From: Neisseriaceae bacterium
Lineage (GTDB): Bacteria > Pseudomonadota > Gammaproteobacteria > Burkholderiales > Neisseriaceae
Direction: 5' to 3'
Assembly (NCBI GenBank): GCA_017934045.1
Contig: JAGBKK010000024.1
Location: forward strand, 183,331-247,330
DNA length: 64,000 nt
This document shows positions 8,557 through 17,923 of this stretch, piece by piece. The translations under genes and the position numbers were made by a program. The notes under the pieces are model-generated. The model was not told the origin of the DNA and did no database searches. It saw only the letters and a program-made list of their open reading frames with translations. How positions within the stretch are numbered: the first letter of the stretch is position 1; the number at the start of each line of letters is the position of its first letter.

Positions 8557-9960
8557 TTAAAAAGTTTTACTCAACTCAATAAACGCTTTGGCTTTTTGGT
8601 AATCGTAGGCAAAGTGGTTACTGTCAAAGCGTTGGTAGCGGAAAGTCAATCTTGGTGTAATGCCGTAAAAATGCACATTACGAAGCCACACGGACGCATT
8701 GACAGTGTATTCCTTGTTGCGGCGGCGTTCGTCTAATAAAAATGCGTCTGCGTGGTATGTGCGGTGTGCCGCACCCAACAGTAAAAATGTAGAAATGCCT
8801 TTACCCCACTCTTCGCCCCAACCTGCTCTGCCGCCAAAGCGGTGATAGGCATCTGATTTATCTTCGGCGGTTTCCATACTCCAATCCACACCGCCGACAA
8901 AATAGCGTTGCGGATTTGGCATATAAAGCAGTGTGGCAGAAGTTAAGTAAGAATCGCCATTAAGATATTGATATTGCTTTTGTTTTTTACGACTGTATTC
9001 TGCGGCGGCAGACGCTTGCCAGTTGGCGTTGATATTGTATTTACCTGCCACACGCAGCCCTGGTGTGTGGGCATAAGTTTTGCCACCATACCATTTTTTC
9101 TCAAAAAACGGCAACACCGCAACTTCGCTACGCAAATTTTTGTGTCCGCCACCTGTGGTTACACGCACCGTGAGTTCGTCATATTGATGATTATCCCAGT
9201 AAAATTCGCCGTCAGCGTCTGCGGTAATTCGCCAAAAATGCCCATTGGGCAAGGGAATGTCTTTTTGTGTCGAAACACCATAGCCCACACCGTGTGCTTT
9301 TTCAGGTTTAGAAGTTTCCCAACCGTTATATTCTCTATCTTTGGGGGCATTATTGATATTATTATCCTGCAAATATTGAAAATAGCCCGAAAACGACCAC
9401 GCTTGGCGTTTTTGTAAAGCTTCACGATATTGTTCGCTTAACGCATTGATTTCAGGCGGTAATTTTGGATCGGCTTGAATTTTTTTGAATTGATCGTCCG
9501 CCGCTTCGTCCTGATTATCGGCAAACAACGCCGCCGCTAAACGAAAGCGAGTGGGCGTTAAATCAGGGTTTTGCGACAACATTTCACGATATAAACGAAT
9601 AGCAGTTTTCATATCGCCTTTGTTTTCAGCCACCACCGCTTCGGAATACGCAATAAGCAAGGGATCAGGGTTGGCGGTTTTTTTATACAATGGCAATAAA
9701 AATTCAACATTGTCCGCATTGCCCAACATTAGTTGCGAATCCAACACACGCGTTAAAAGTTCAGGCTGGGCAATCAATTCTTCCGCCGTCATATTGACGG
9801 TTTTGGGTTCGTTGGTTTTGGGGGCAACTGGCGTTTGTGTCTGTTTTTTCTGCAAATCAGGCGTGGCAATGTCGAAATTTTTTTCAGGCAGCACATCGGC
9901 TGAAAATGCGGTATTGGTCGCTAAAATCAGAGAAAATGTGGTTAAAAGACGAGATTTCAT
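8557..9960 (-). CDS. Slam-family surface lipoprotein assembly modulator (DUF560)
   Basis: Slam proteins are outer-membrane translocons that move specific lipoproteins, such as TbpB and fHbp-like proteins, to the cell surface. The 467-residue product has a signal peptide (residues 1-20, ending AFSA), a TPR-like periplasmic region (about 60-190, with NPDPLLIAYSEAVVAENKGD), and a C-terminal barrel from about 195 rich in alternating aromatic strands and ending in Phe. This is the two-part Slam layout, with length close to Slam1. No surface-lipoprotein gene is adjacent, which is unusual because Slam genes often neighbour their substrate. Confidence 0.85.
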   Translation of the reverse strand: MKSRLLTTFSLILATNTAFSADVLPEKNFDIATPDLQKKQTQTPVAPKTNEPKTVNMTAEELIAQPELLTRVLDSQLMLGNADNVEFLLPLYKKTANPDPLLIAYSEAVVAENKGDMKTAIRLYREMLSQNPDLTPTRFRLAAALFADNQDEAADDQFKKIQADPKLPPEINALSEQYREALQKRQAWSFSGYFQYLQDNNINNAPKDREYNGWETSKPEKAHGVGYGVSTQKDIPLPNGHFWRITADADGEFYWDNHQYDELTVRVTTGGGHKNLRSEVAVLPFFEKKWYGGKTYAHTPGLRVAGKYNINANWQASAAAEYSRKKQKQYQYLNGDSYLTSATLLYMPNPQRYFVGGVDWSMETAEDKSDAYHRFGGRAGWGEEWGKGISTFLLLGAAHRTYHADAFLLDERRRNKEYTVNASVWLRNVHFYGITPRLTFRYQRFDSNHFAYDYQKAKAFIELSKTF

Positions 9961-10046
9961 TGTATCTTGTTTATTATTTATTCAAAATCGAAAGAGAATA
10001 ATCGAAATCATCAAATAATGCAAGAGAAAAAGCAACTGCTTATTCA

Positions 10047-10889
10047 TTAGCGTAAATAAAACAAACACACCATAGCAAGCATCGCCAAAGCAATACCAAT
10101 CATATTGATTTTATTGATTTTTTCTTTGAATATCAGCATGCCAATCAAAGTGCCGAAAGTAATCACCCCTAAATTCATTGCGGCAAAAACCAATGTCGGA
10201 TTGTTATGATAGGTTTGATGAGCGCGTAAATAAAAATAGATATTCGCAAAATTCAGGCAGCCTAAAATCATACCGCCGATCACGCTTGCCTTTGTCCAGT
10301 GGGTTTTCCGAATCGTTAAGTAAGCCAACATAAATAGCCCCGCGGCAATAAATAAGGCAAATAAATGCACGGTCATGGCGGCGTTTTTTGATAACTGTTT
10401 GAATAATATATCAATAACACCATAGCCCAACCACACGCCGCACAACGCCCACATTGCCCCCCTACTCTGTGTTTCTTGTGCAGGTTTATACACCAAGGCA
10501 AGCAACGCAATAAACGCCAAAACAACGGCGATAATTTTGCCTATGCGTAGTGTTTCATCAAAAATCAAAAAAGCAGCGACAATCGGTAAAAATAACGATA
10601 AGCGTTGTGCTGCATCAGATTTGGCAATGCCTGCTTGACGAACACTCGCACCCATAATAATAAATACGGTCGGTAAAAGAATCGCCAAAGGCAATAAAAT
10701 ATGCCATTCGGCTGCCAAAGTATGTAAATAATGTTGGGTATTCGGTTGAAATAAAATAAAAGCACAAATCGCCGCAGTGGGATAATTGATTGCCACCGCT
10801 TGATCAATTTCAATCGATTGTTTTTTCGATATTTTTAATAATATGGACACCGCAACACTGCATACAATACTGAATATTAAATAATGCAT
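10047..10889 (-). CDS. EamA/DMT-family small-molecule transporter
   Basis: This 280-residue protein has about ten hydrophobic helices in two halves of five, the duplicated EamA architecture of the drug/metabolite transporter superfamily. Around residues 81-115 lies an ASVRQAGIAKSDAAQRLS loop followed by FLIFDETL, the usual end of the first repeat, matched by GMLIFKEKI in the second. It is probably an inner-membrane exporter or exchanger; the substrate cannot be told. It is encoded alone between slam and the carboxypeptidase gene, both on the same strand. Confidence 0.8.
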   Translation of the reverse strand: MHYLIFSIVCSVAVSILLKISKKQSIEIDQAVAINYPTAAICAFILFQPNTQHYLHTLAAEWHILLPLAILLPTVFIIMGASVRQAGIAKSDAAQRLSLFLPIVAAFLIFDETLRIGKIIAVVLAFIALLALVYKPAQETQSRGAMWALCGVWLGYGVIDILFKQLSKNAAMTVHLFALFIAAGLFMLAYLTIRKTHWTKASVIGGMILGCLNFANIYFYLRAHQTYHNNPTLVFAAMNLGVITFGTLIGMLIFKEKINKINMIGIALAMLAMVCLFYLR

Positions 10890-11017
10890 ACCATCATTTC
10901 CATTGAAAAAAGGGAACTATTTTACAAGAATTGAGAACATTCAGGTTGCCTGAAAGATTTTTAATAACCATTTTACACCGCCCCTATTGGGGCGTTTGGT
11001 GGCCTGGAAAGCCCACC

Positions 11018-12157
11018 CTACTCACTATTTTTCAACTGCCGACACACTGCACACAAAGGATTCAGCAAACATTCGCCCATTCTCAATGAGCGTTGTCCGT
11101 TCCAGCCGTAATCATCGTCAGGTAAGTTAAAATTGTCTTTGAATGGCATTTCTAATGTGAATGACAAACAGCCAAATTGATTGCCGACAAAATTGCTTGC
11201 CCACGATAAATCCGCTTGACCTGCCGCACATTTAGGATAGCCAAATTCATCTTGAAAATCAGGACAGGCTGCCTGAAAACTGTGTTTGAAAACTTGTTCT
11301 AATTCAGCGATTTTGGGCGAATAATTCGGCACGCCTTCCGTGCCTGACACAAATACATAGGGAATAGACTCATCGCCGTGAATGTCCAAAAATATATCCA
11401 CGCCTGTTTGTTGCATTTTTTCACGCACCAAAAATACTTCGGGGCTTTTTTCCATTGTAGGATTTGCCCATTCACGGTTCAAATTTGCCCCTGCGGCGTT
11501 GGTACGCAAATTGCCACGCACGCTACCGTCTGGATTCATATTCGGCACCACAAACACCGTTGCCATATCCAACAGCGTGCGAGACAGCGAATCTTGAAAA
11601 TCCAACAGTCGCGTTAAAAAGCCTTCGGCAAGCCACTCTGCCATCGTCTCCCCAGGGTGCTGGCGAGCAATCAGCCAAATTTTAATGTCGCTTGCCATTT
11701 GATTACCAATGGTAAGCAAGTTCAAATCACGCCCATCAAGGGTTGAACCCAAATCTTCAATTTGACACAAGCCACTGCCTTGACAATCGCCCAACAAATT
11801 CAAATGTTGCTCATACGAATACGGTTCAAAATAAGCGTAATAAACGCTGTTTGCCAAGGGCGTATGATGAATTTTCAGGCTGCCTGAATTAAATTCAGTC
11901 GGCACACGAAACCAATTTTTGCGGTCGTAGGAAGCCACCGCTTGATAATTTTCCCAGCCCGCAGGATACGCCGTATCTTCAACATTGCCAAAGTCAATCA
12001 CACAGGGCGAATACGCCGCCCCTTGCAGGCGAAAATAAAACCATTGACGAAAATCCGCTGCATTGTCTTGACGCAAACGCACTTGAATATTTTGTGGATC
12101 ATCGACAGAAATCACTTCAATACTGCCACTGTCAAATTGTGTACTGATTTTTAACAT
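11018..12157 (-). CDS. M14-family metallocarboxypeptidase (cytosolic CCP-like)
   Basis: This 379-residue protein has the N-terminal beta-rich domain typical of cytosolic-carboxypeptidase-like M14 enzymes (residues 1-120) and then the catalytic domain. Zinc ligands are His167 and Glu170 in ARQHPGETMAEW and His260 in DIHGDE; the catalytic Glu is Glu336 in TLEMPF. Substrate-binding stretches are PNMNPDGSVRGNLRTNAAG and NLNREW. Without a signal peptide it should be cytoplasmic. Two uptake sequences are translated in frame (SGSLK at 91-95 and FQAACP near 294). The natural substrate is unknown; peptide or murein-peptide trimming are both possible. Confidence 0.85.
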   Translation of the reverse strand: MLKISTQFDSGSIEVISVDDPQNIQVRLRQDNAADFRQWFYFRLQGAAYSPCVIDFGNVEDTAYPAGWENYQAVASYDRKNWFRVPTEFNSGSLKIHHTPLANSVYYAYFEPYSYEQHLNLLGDCQGSGLCQIEDLGSTLDGRDLNLLTIGNQMASDIKIWLIARQHPGETMAEWLAEGFLTRLLDFQDSLSRTLLDMATVFVVPNMNPDGSVRGNLRTNAAGANLNREWANPTMEKSPEVFLVREKMQQTGVDIFLDIHGDESIPYVFVSGTEGVPNYSPKIAELEQVFKHSFQAACPDFQDEFGYPKCAAGQADLSWASNFVGNQFGCLSFTLEMPFKDNFNLPDDDYGWNGQRSLRMGECLLNPLCAVCRQLKNSE

Positions 12158-12233
12158 GGTGTTACTTTCAATGAGCGTTAAAGGGCTTATTTTACGCTAT
12201 TTTTGTCGCGTTCAGGCTGCCTGAAAGAGAAGT

Positions 12234-13958
12234 TCATAAGGATAAAAAATCTCGCAACGCACTGCGGCGTTGAGACAAACGACTAATGGCTTGTTTTAAT
12301 TCGTCCTGATGACCAATGTACATAAATTGTTTTTTAGCACGAGTAACCGCTGTATAAAGCAAAGAACGGTCGAAAATTTTATCAATATTTTGTGATTCTT
12401 GATTGTTTTTTGTTAATTGTGATGCAATAAAAATAATATGATTATATTCCGAACCTTGGCTTTTATGCACCGTAATTGCAAAAGCATTTTCTACCACACC
12501 AAGGCGTGTATAATCAATCGCTTTTATTTCACCATTATGTGTTGGAAAATGCACTTTGCCATTCATAACAATACCAATATCACCATTATAAATATCCAAT
12601 ACTGGATTATTTTGTGTAATCAATAATGCTTTTCCATTAAAAAGTTGATTTTTATATCCTTTTTGAGATAAAAATTTTAAATATTGTTGATTAAATTGTT
12701 CGGTATCATAGCGTAAAACACACAATACCATTTGATTATAAAAACAATCAAATGCTTGTTGTATATTTTGTTCTTGAATGGCTTGCCAATAATTTTGTTG
12801 ATAATTAAAATATTGTTCAAATATATCATTTGATTTATGTTGTTTGAATAGCAATTCATCAGGATATTTAGTAAAACATTCAATCGCATTTTCTGTTTGT
12901 TGATTTAAGATAGCAGAAGATAATTTACCAATACCGCTATTTTCATTAAAACGGCGAGAAATATTTAAATATGCCATACAAGAAGATAATGCTTTGGCTT
13001 GTGGATTTTCTTGAATAGTGTGTTTTGGTAAAATGGTTTTTAGTGCATTATTTTTTTCAATAGATAATTCACAAGGTAGCGAAATTTGTGCCAAAACTGC
13101 TCCTGCACCCACACTGGGTAATTGATTTTTATCGCCCAATAAAATTAAACGCGTCTTTTCACTAATTGCATTTAAAAGTTTATCCATCAACGATAAATCA
13201 ATCATTGACGATTCATCAACAATAACAATATCATAAGGTAATTTATTGTCTTGATTATATTTTGCTTCCAATAATGGCGGACGAATATCCAATAAACGAT
13301 GAATGGTTTGCCCTGTTAATTGTAATAAATGCTGTTTAATTTCAGGCTGCCTGAAATGAATATTATTCAAAGAACGCAATAAAGATTGCTGTAAATGTGC
13401 CGCCGCTTTTCCTGTGGGGGCGGTTAAGGCAATGCGTGGCAAATCTTTGGCTTGATGACACAATAACGCCACAATTTTTGCCACTGTCGTGGTTTTGCCT
13501 GTGCCAGGTCCGCCACTGATGAGTAAAAAGCGGTTAATTAACGCCAAAGCCGCTGCCAACTGTTGCTGACGGTTGCTTTCGGCAATATTGGGGTCTTGAT
13601 GTTGGCAATCAAAATAACTGTCTAACAATTCTGCCATCAATTGAGACGGCGTTGCGGTATGCTGTGATAAATGCGTTAAACGAGCCGCACAGCGTTGTTC
13701 TAACGCATAAATCTTATGTAAAAACAATCGATTAACTTGTAATAACAATGGCGAATGAAGATCAGGCGTTGCCGCAATCAACGGCTCACATTGGCGTGCC
13801 AGTTGTTGCCCATCATCATTTAATTCAATAAAAGCATGTCCGTTGTCCCAAGCGTCTAAAACGGCATATAAAAAAGGCAAGGCTTTTTCGGCACTTTCAG
13901 GACTAATGCGTTGAAAAAATTGATAAAATGGATCGATTGTTTGTTGGGTGTTTGCCAT
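12234..13958 (-). CDS. recD: Exodeoxyribonuclease V subunit alpha, RecD
   Basis: This SF1B helicase is the 5'-3' motor of RecBCD, which processes double-strand breaks. Walker A is SGGPGTGKTTT (149-157 core), Walker B IVDESSM (Asp248-Glu249), motif III GDKNQLPSVGAGAVL, and near the C-terminus TVHKSQGSEY and TAVTRAKKQ. Length 574 is normal for the short RecD1 type. An uptake sequence is read as FRQPE (202-206). The middle third (about 12,600-13,050) is clearly more AT-rich and Asn/Gln-rich than neighbouring genes. RecB and RecC are not in the window. Confidence 0.92.
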   Translation of the reverse strand: MANTQQTIDPFYQFFQRISPESAEKALPFLYAVLDAWDNGHAFIELNDDGQQLARQCEPLIAATPDLHSPLLLQVNRLFLHKIYALEQRCAARLTHLSQHTATPSQLMAELLDSYFDCQHQDPNIAESNRQQQLAAALALINRFLLISGGPGTGKTTTVAKIVALLCHQAKDLPRIALTAPTGKAAAHLQQSLLRSLNNIHFRQPEIKQHLLQLTGQTIHRLLDIRPPLLEAKYNQDNKLPYDIVIVDESSMIDLSLMDKLLNAISEKTRLILLGDKNQLPSVGAGAVLAQISLPCELSIEKNNALKTILPKHTIQENPQAKALSSCMAYLNISRRFNENSGIGKLSSAILNQQTENAIECFTKYPDELLFKQHKSNDIFEQYFNYQQNYWQAIQEQNIQQAFDCFYNQMVLCVLRYDTEQFNQQYLKFLSQKGYKNQLFNGKALLITQNNPVLDIYNGDIGIVMNGKVHFPTHNGEIKAIDYTRLGVVENAFAITVHKSQGSEYNHIIFIASQLTKNNQESQNIDKIFDRSLLYTAVTRAKKQFMYIGHQDELKQAISRLSQRRSALRDFLSL

Positions 13959-14289
13959 TTTTATAACCTATTTATGGACTTTTTAAATGTGAAAGTACAG
14001 TATAAACGAATACGGCAAGGCAAACCAACCGTGTATTTTGTTTCAGGCTGCCTGAAACCCCTTAAAATTGTGGATAACTTTGTGGATAACTTTTTTACAA
14101 CAAAAAATTTCCTTAAAAATCAAGCCCACCATTTTTTATGCTTGCTTTTTTGTAATTTATATTTTCTTTATATAAATCAATATATTATAAACTTTTATTA
14201 GGTTTTCGCATTAGTTTAGTACATTCTGTTTTAGTGTATTTGCTCATCAACAATAAATGTGCATAACTTATTCATCGAAAACTATTTTT
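13959..14289. other. 331-bp AT-rich spacer with three DnaA boxes
   Basis: No gene is supported here. Two TGTGGATAA boxes in direct repeat (14069-14077 and 14081-14089) and one TGTGCATAA (14258-14266) match the DnaA box TTATNCACA on the minus strand. A very AT-rich stretch lies between them, and uptake sequences sit at about 14041 and 14289. It could be a DnaA-titration or regulatory site; an origin role is not supported by neighbouring genes. Confidence 0.5.
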
Positions 14290-15135
14290 TCAGGCTGCCT
14301 GAAAATCCTGATAGGCGTTCATTATCTGTAAGGCTTCTCGTGTGGCTTTGACATTATGCACACGCACAATATTTGCACCTAATCGCACGCTTTCAAGAGC
14401 GGCGGCAACGCTGGCAAATTCTCGTTTTTGTGGGTCGCTTTCGCCAATAATCGCCCCCAAAACGCTTTTGCGAGATACACCAATTAAATACGGCAAGTTT
14501 TCAGGCAGCCATTTTTGTGGATTTGCCAATAACGATAAATTATGTTCCACCGTTTTACCAAAACCAATACCAGGGTCTAACAGCAAGCGATTTTTATTAA
14601 TTCCTGCCGCCACGCATTCGCTAATTCGTTGTTGTAAAAAGGATTTTACTTCATCGCACACATTGTAATATTGCGGATTGTGTTGCATATTTTCAGGTTG
14701 CCCCTGCATATGCATTAAGCAAATGCCAATATTAGAATATTGCGACAACAATTTAATTGCTCCGTCATCGGTGAGTGCCGCAATGTCGTTAATTATATCG
14801 ACTACGCTGTTTTCTAACGCTTTTTTCATCACAGGTGTGTGGCGAGTGTCCAAAGAAATCGGCACTTGCCACGATGATACTTCGCGTAACACTTCGCCCA
14901 CGCGTTGCCATTCTTCATCTGCGGACAAAGGCAAAGCGTTGGGGCGTGTGGATTCGCCGCCAATATCCAAAATATCCGCACCGTCTTTGAGCAACTGTTC
15001 GGCGTGTTGCAAGGCGTGTTGGACGCTGTGATAATTGCCACCGTCCGAAAACGAATCAGGCGTGATATTCACAATCCCCATAATTTTTGGGGTGTGTAAA
15101 TCAAGTTCAAATCGTCCGCATTGCCAAAACATCAT
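14290..15135 (-). CDS. folP: Dihydropteroate synthase
   Basis: FolP joins p-aminobenzoate to dihydropterin pyrophosphate in folate synthesis and is the sulfonamide target. Signature motifs are MGIVNITPDSFSDGG near residue 19, DIGGESTRP, SLDTRH, DIINDI, LLDPGIGFGKT and GVSRKSVLG. Length 281 is normal. The start ATG is preceded by AAGGAT. The last four residues FQAA and the TGA stop are encoded by an uptake sequence. glmM, its partner in many Neisseriaceae, is not next to it. Confidence 0.95.
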   Translation of the reverse strand: MMFWQCGRFELDLHTPKIMGIVNITPDSFSDGGNYHSVQHALQHAEQLLKDGADILDIGGESTRPNALPLSADEEWQRVGEVLREVSSWQVPISLDTRHTPVMKKALENSVVDIINDIAALTDDGAIKLLSQYSNIGICLMHMQGQPENMQHNPQYYNVCDEVKSFLQQRISECVAAGINKNRLLLDPGIGFGKTVEHNLSLLANPQKWLPENLPYLIGVSRKSVLGAIIGESDPQKREFASVAAALESVRLGANIVRVHNVKATREALQIMNAYQDFQAA

Positions 15136-15195
15136 TTATCCTTTTATTTCAGGCTGCCTAAAAAAGTGTTGTATTTTTCACCACAAAGCATTTGC

Positions 15196-15211
15196 AAAAA
15201 AAAAAAAAAAA
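15196..15211. repeat. A16 homopolymer tract upstream of the beta-barrel gene
   Basis: Sixteen consecutive A residues lie about 140 bp upstream of the ATG at 15353, in the divergent folP/beta-barrel spacer. Such tracts are slippage-prone and in Neisseriaceae often modulate promoter strength of surface-protein genes. Here the effect is inferred. Confidence 0.6.
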
Positions 15212-15352
15212 CAATAACTTACATAAAATATGAGAAATATTATCAAAAATAATCAAAATTTTTTCAGCAAATTGTTTGCCCTAAATCTTGCCTTAATTTT
15301 ATGATGATGATCAAGTGAATTTTTTTCAACCTTTTCAAACAAGGATAATACA

Positions 15353-16021
15353 ATGAAACACACTATAAAATGGTTCTCATTGCTTGCTGTAATGGCAGGC
15401 TTTTCTTCAATCGCCGCCGCCGAAGGCGTTTTTGTGGGCGGTAGTTTGGACGCACAATCTTCAAAATTAAAAGCAAGTAGTTGTCAAAGTCCAAACGGAT
15501 ACGATTTAGATTGTTCCGATAAATTATCTGGTAGCAGAATGGGCTTGGGCTTAAAAGCAGGTTATGACTTTGGTCAATTCCGTGTGTATGGTCAATATCA
15601 ACACAACTTCAAAGCCAAAGAAACTATCCACGAAACTCATTCATTTAATGGAAAAGTGATGAGTGTCTATGACGAAGAATTATCGTGGAAAACCGATGAT
15701 TTAACCGTTGGTGCGGATTTTACACCGTCTTTTAGCGATAGTTTCAAAGGTTTAATTGGTGGTTATTTAGGCTATTCTCATTTGAAATATAACTATAAAG
15801 ACACTGGCACCTATCCTGAAAGTTTTGGTTTTAATGCTAATGGTATCGTATATGGTGCTCGTTTAGGTGGCATTTACAGTTTCAATGAACATAATGAGTT
15901 GGAATTTGGTGTAAAAGCCGAACAAGCCAATTATAAACGATATACCGATGAAGATGGCGATAGTTTCAAACCCAAAACCACCAACTACGGTGCATTTGTA
16001 GGCTATAACTATAAATTCTAA
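15353..16021 (+). CDS. Small outer-membrane beta-barrel protein, OmpA/Opa-like
   Basis: The 222-residue product has a signal peptide (about residues 1-23, cut after AAA) followed by alternating hydrophobic strands such as GLGLKAGYDFGQFRVYGQYQ and ending in a C-terminal Phe (YNYKF), the outer-membrane insertion signal. Strand count fits an eight-stranded barrel. Two Cys residues lie in the first loop (CQSPNGYDLDC). A GGATAA-type ribosome-binding site precedes the ATG and a strong terminator follows the gene. The specific function, such as adhesin or structural porin-like protein, cannot be assigned. Expression may vary through the upstream A16 tract. Confidence 0.8.
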   Translation: MKHTIKWFSLLAVMAGFSSIAAAEGVFVGGSLDAQSSKLKASSCQSPNGYDLDCSDKLSGSRMGLGLKAGYDFGQFRVYGQYQHNFKAKETIHETHSFNGKVMSVYDEELSWKTDDLTVGADFTPSFSDSFKGLIGGYLGYSHLKYNYKDTGTYPESFGFNANGIVYGARLGGIYSFNEHNELEFGVKAEQANYKRYTDEDGDSFKPKTTNYGAFVGYNYKF

Positions 16022-16035
16022 TCGTGTAATTAAAC

Positions 16036-16066
16036 AAAAACCGCTGTGAATGACAGCGGTTTTTTT
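16036..16066 (+). terminator. Rho-independent terminator of the beta-barrel gene
   Basis: AAAAACCGCTGT pairs with ACAGCGGTTTTT around a 5-nt loop and is followed by further T residues. Confidence 0.85.
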
Positions 16067-16105
16067 GTGGCATAGCCAAGTTTTCAGGCTGCCTGAAAAG
16101 CCTTA

Positions 16106-17923
16106 TCAATCTTCTTTTCGCAAATTGCGTCTGCGTTCTAACTCGGTTAAATAGCGTTTTCTCAAACGAATGTTTTGTGGAGTGATTTCCACCAATTCAT
16201 CGTCATCGATAAATTCCACCGCACTTTCCAAAGTTAAAATCACAGGCGGCGTGAGTGTTACCGCTTCGTCTTTGCCTGCGGCACGCACATTCGTGAGTTT
16301 TTTGCCTTTCAAAGGATTAACCACCAAGTCGTTTTCTCGGCTGTGAATGCCGACGATCATACCTTCGTAGATTTTCTCACCAGGTGAGACAAACATTCTG
16401 CCACGGTCTTCCAAATTCCACAAAGCATAGGCAACCGCTTCGCCTTGTTCTTGCGACACCAAAACGCCGTTGCGTCTGCCTGGTAAATCGGGTTTAACTG
16501 GGGCGTATTCGTCAAACACATGGCTCATCAAGCCTGAACCGCGTGTCATCGTGAGAAAGTCGTTTTGAAAGCCAATCAGTCCGCGTGCTGGAATTTTGTA
16601 TTCCAAACGGGTTCTGCCGTTGCCATCGCTTTCCATATTCACCAATTCACCACGCCGTCTGCCCAATTCTTCCATTACCGCACCTTGCGTGTTGTCTTCC
16701 ACATCAACGGTTAGGTTTTCATACGGCTCACACTTCACACCGTCAATTTCTTTATATAAAACACGCGGTTTGCCAACCGCCAATTCATAGCCTTCACGCC
16801 GCATATTTTCCAAAAGAATGGTCAAATGCAACTCACCCCTGCCTGAAACACGGAAGACATCAGCGTCTGCGGTGTCTTCCACACGCAAAGCCACATTGGT
16901 TAAGAGTTCCTTATCCAAGCGTTCGCGAATTTGGCGGCTGGTTACAAACTTGCCTTCCGTGCCTGCCAAAGGCGAAGTATTCACCATAAAATCCATCGTC
17001 AGCGTAGGTTCATCAACCGTGAGCATAGGCAAGCCCTGCGGATTATCCTTATCGCACACGGTAACACCAATGCCAATGTCTTCCAAGCCTGAAATAATCA
17101 CAATATCGCCTGACGCAGCTTCATCTAATGGCACGCGTTCCAAACCTTTAAAACCCAACAGTTGATTGATACGACCTTGTCCGATTTGCTGGTTTTCATT
17201 CATAATCGCAACGGTTTGCCCTGCCTTGATTTTGCCGTTAAGAATACGCCCAATGCCCAATCGCCCTGTGTAAGACGAATAATCCAACTGCGAAATTTGT
17301 AACTGCAAAGGCTGTTCAGGACTGCCCACAGGGTCAGGCGTATATTTCAAAATAGTTTCAAACAAGGGACGCATATCGGTTGAATCGTCCGTTTCGTTCA
17401 GTTTTGCAAAACCGTTTAAGCCAGACGCATACACAATCGGAAAATCCAACTGCTCATCAGTGGCGTGCAATTTATCAAATAATTCAAAGGTTTGGTCAAT
17501 CACCCAAGACGGTCTGGCACCTGGACGGTCGATTTTGTTAATCACCACAATCGGCTTCAAACCCAAAGCCAAAGCCTTTTTGGTTACAAAACGCGTTTGC
17601 GGCATAGGACCTTCCTGTGCATCAACCAGAAGCAACACACAATCGACCATACCCAAAACGCGTTCCACTTCGCCGCCAAAATCGGCGTGTCCTGGCGTAT
17701 CGACAATGTTAATATGCCAACCCTCATATTCAATCGCCGTATTTTTCGCCAAAATAGTAATGCCGCGTTCTTTTTCAATATCGCCACTGTCCATTACGCG
17801 TTCATCAACCTGCTGGTTATCACGGAAAGTACCCGACTGGCGTAACAACTGATCAACCAAAGTGGTTTTACCATGATCCACATGGGCAATAATCGCTATG
17901 TTTTTGATTTTTTTAGTCATCAT
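16106..17923 (-). CDS. typA: Translational GTPase TypA/BipA
   Basis: This 605-residue ribosome-associated GTPase aids 50S assembly and stress or cold growth. G motifs are AHVDHGKTT (G1), RGITILAKNT (G2), DTPGHADFGGE (G3) and NKIDRPGARP (G4), followed by the elongation-factor domains and the BipA-specific C-terminal domain (YALWNLEDRGRMFVSPGEKIYEGMIVG). Two adjacent ATG codons could start translation; the second would give 604 residues. A perfect palindrome lies in its leader. It is convergent with the beta-barrel gene. Confidence 0.95.
   Translation of the reverse strand: MMTKKIKNIAIIAHVDHGKTTLVDQLLRQSGTFRDNQQVDERVMDSGDIEKERGITILAKNTAIEYEGWHINIVDTPGHADFGGEVERVLGMVDCVLLLVDAQEGPMPQTRFVTKKALALGLKPIVVINKIDRPGARPSWVIDQTFELFDKLHATDEQLDFPIVYASGLNGFAKLNETDDSTDMRPLFETILKYTPDPVGSPEQPLQLQISQLDYSSYTGRLGIGRILNGKIKAGQTVAIMNENQQIGQGRINQLLGFKGLERVPLDEAASGDIVIISGLEDIGIGVTVCDKDNPQGLPMLTVDEPTLTMDFMVNTSPLAGTEGKFVTSRQIRERLDKELLTNVALRVEDTADADVFRVSGRGELHLTILLENMRREGYELAVGKPRVLYKEIDGVKCEPYENLTVDVEDNTQGAVMEELGRRRGELVNMESDGNGRTRLEYKIPARGLIGFQNDFLTMTRGSGLMSHVFDEYAPVKPDLPGRRNGVLVSQEQGEAVAYALWNLEDRGRMFVSPGEKIYEGMIVGIHSRENDLVVNPLKGKKLTNVRAAGKDEAVTLTPPVILTLESAVEFIDDDELVEITPQNIRLRKRYLTELERRRNLRKED

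Noticed and set aside
10978..10994. CGCCCC/GGGGCG hairpin as terminator of the carboxypeptidase gene
   Set aside because: No T-run follows in the minus direction; treated as part of the GTGGG/CCCAC repeat family.
13959..14289. Chromosomal origin of replication
   Set aside because: Three DnaA boxes and AT-rich DNA alone are not enough; dnaA, dnaN, gyrB, rpmH or gidA are not nearby. Kept only as a regulatory candidate.
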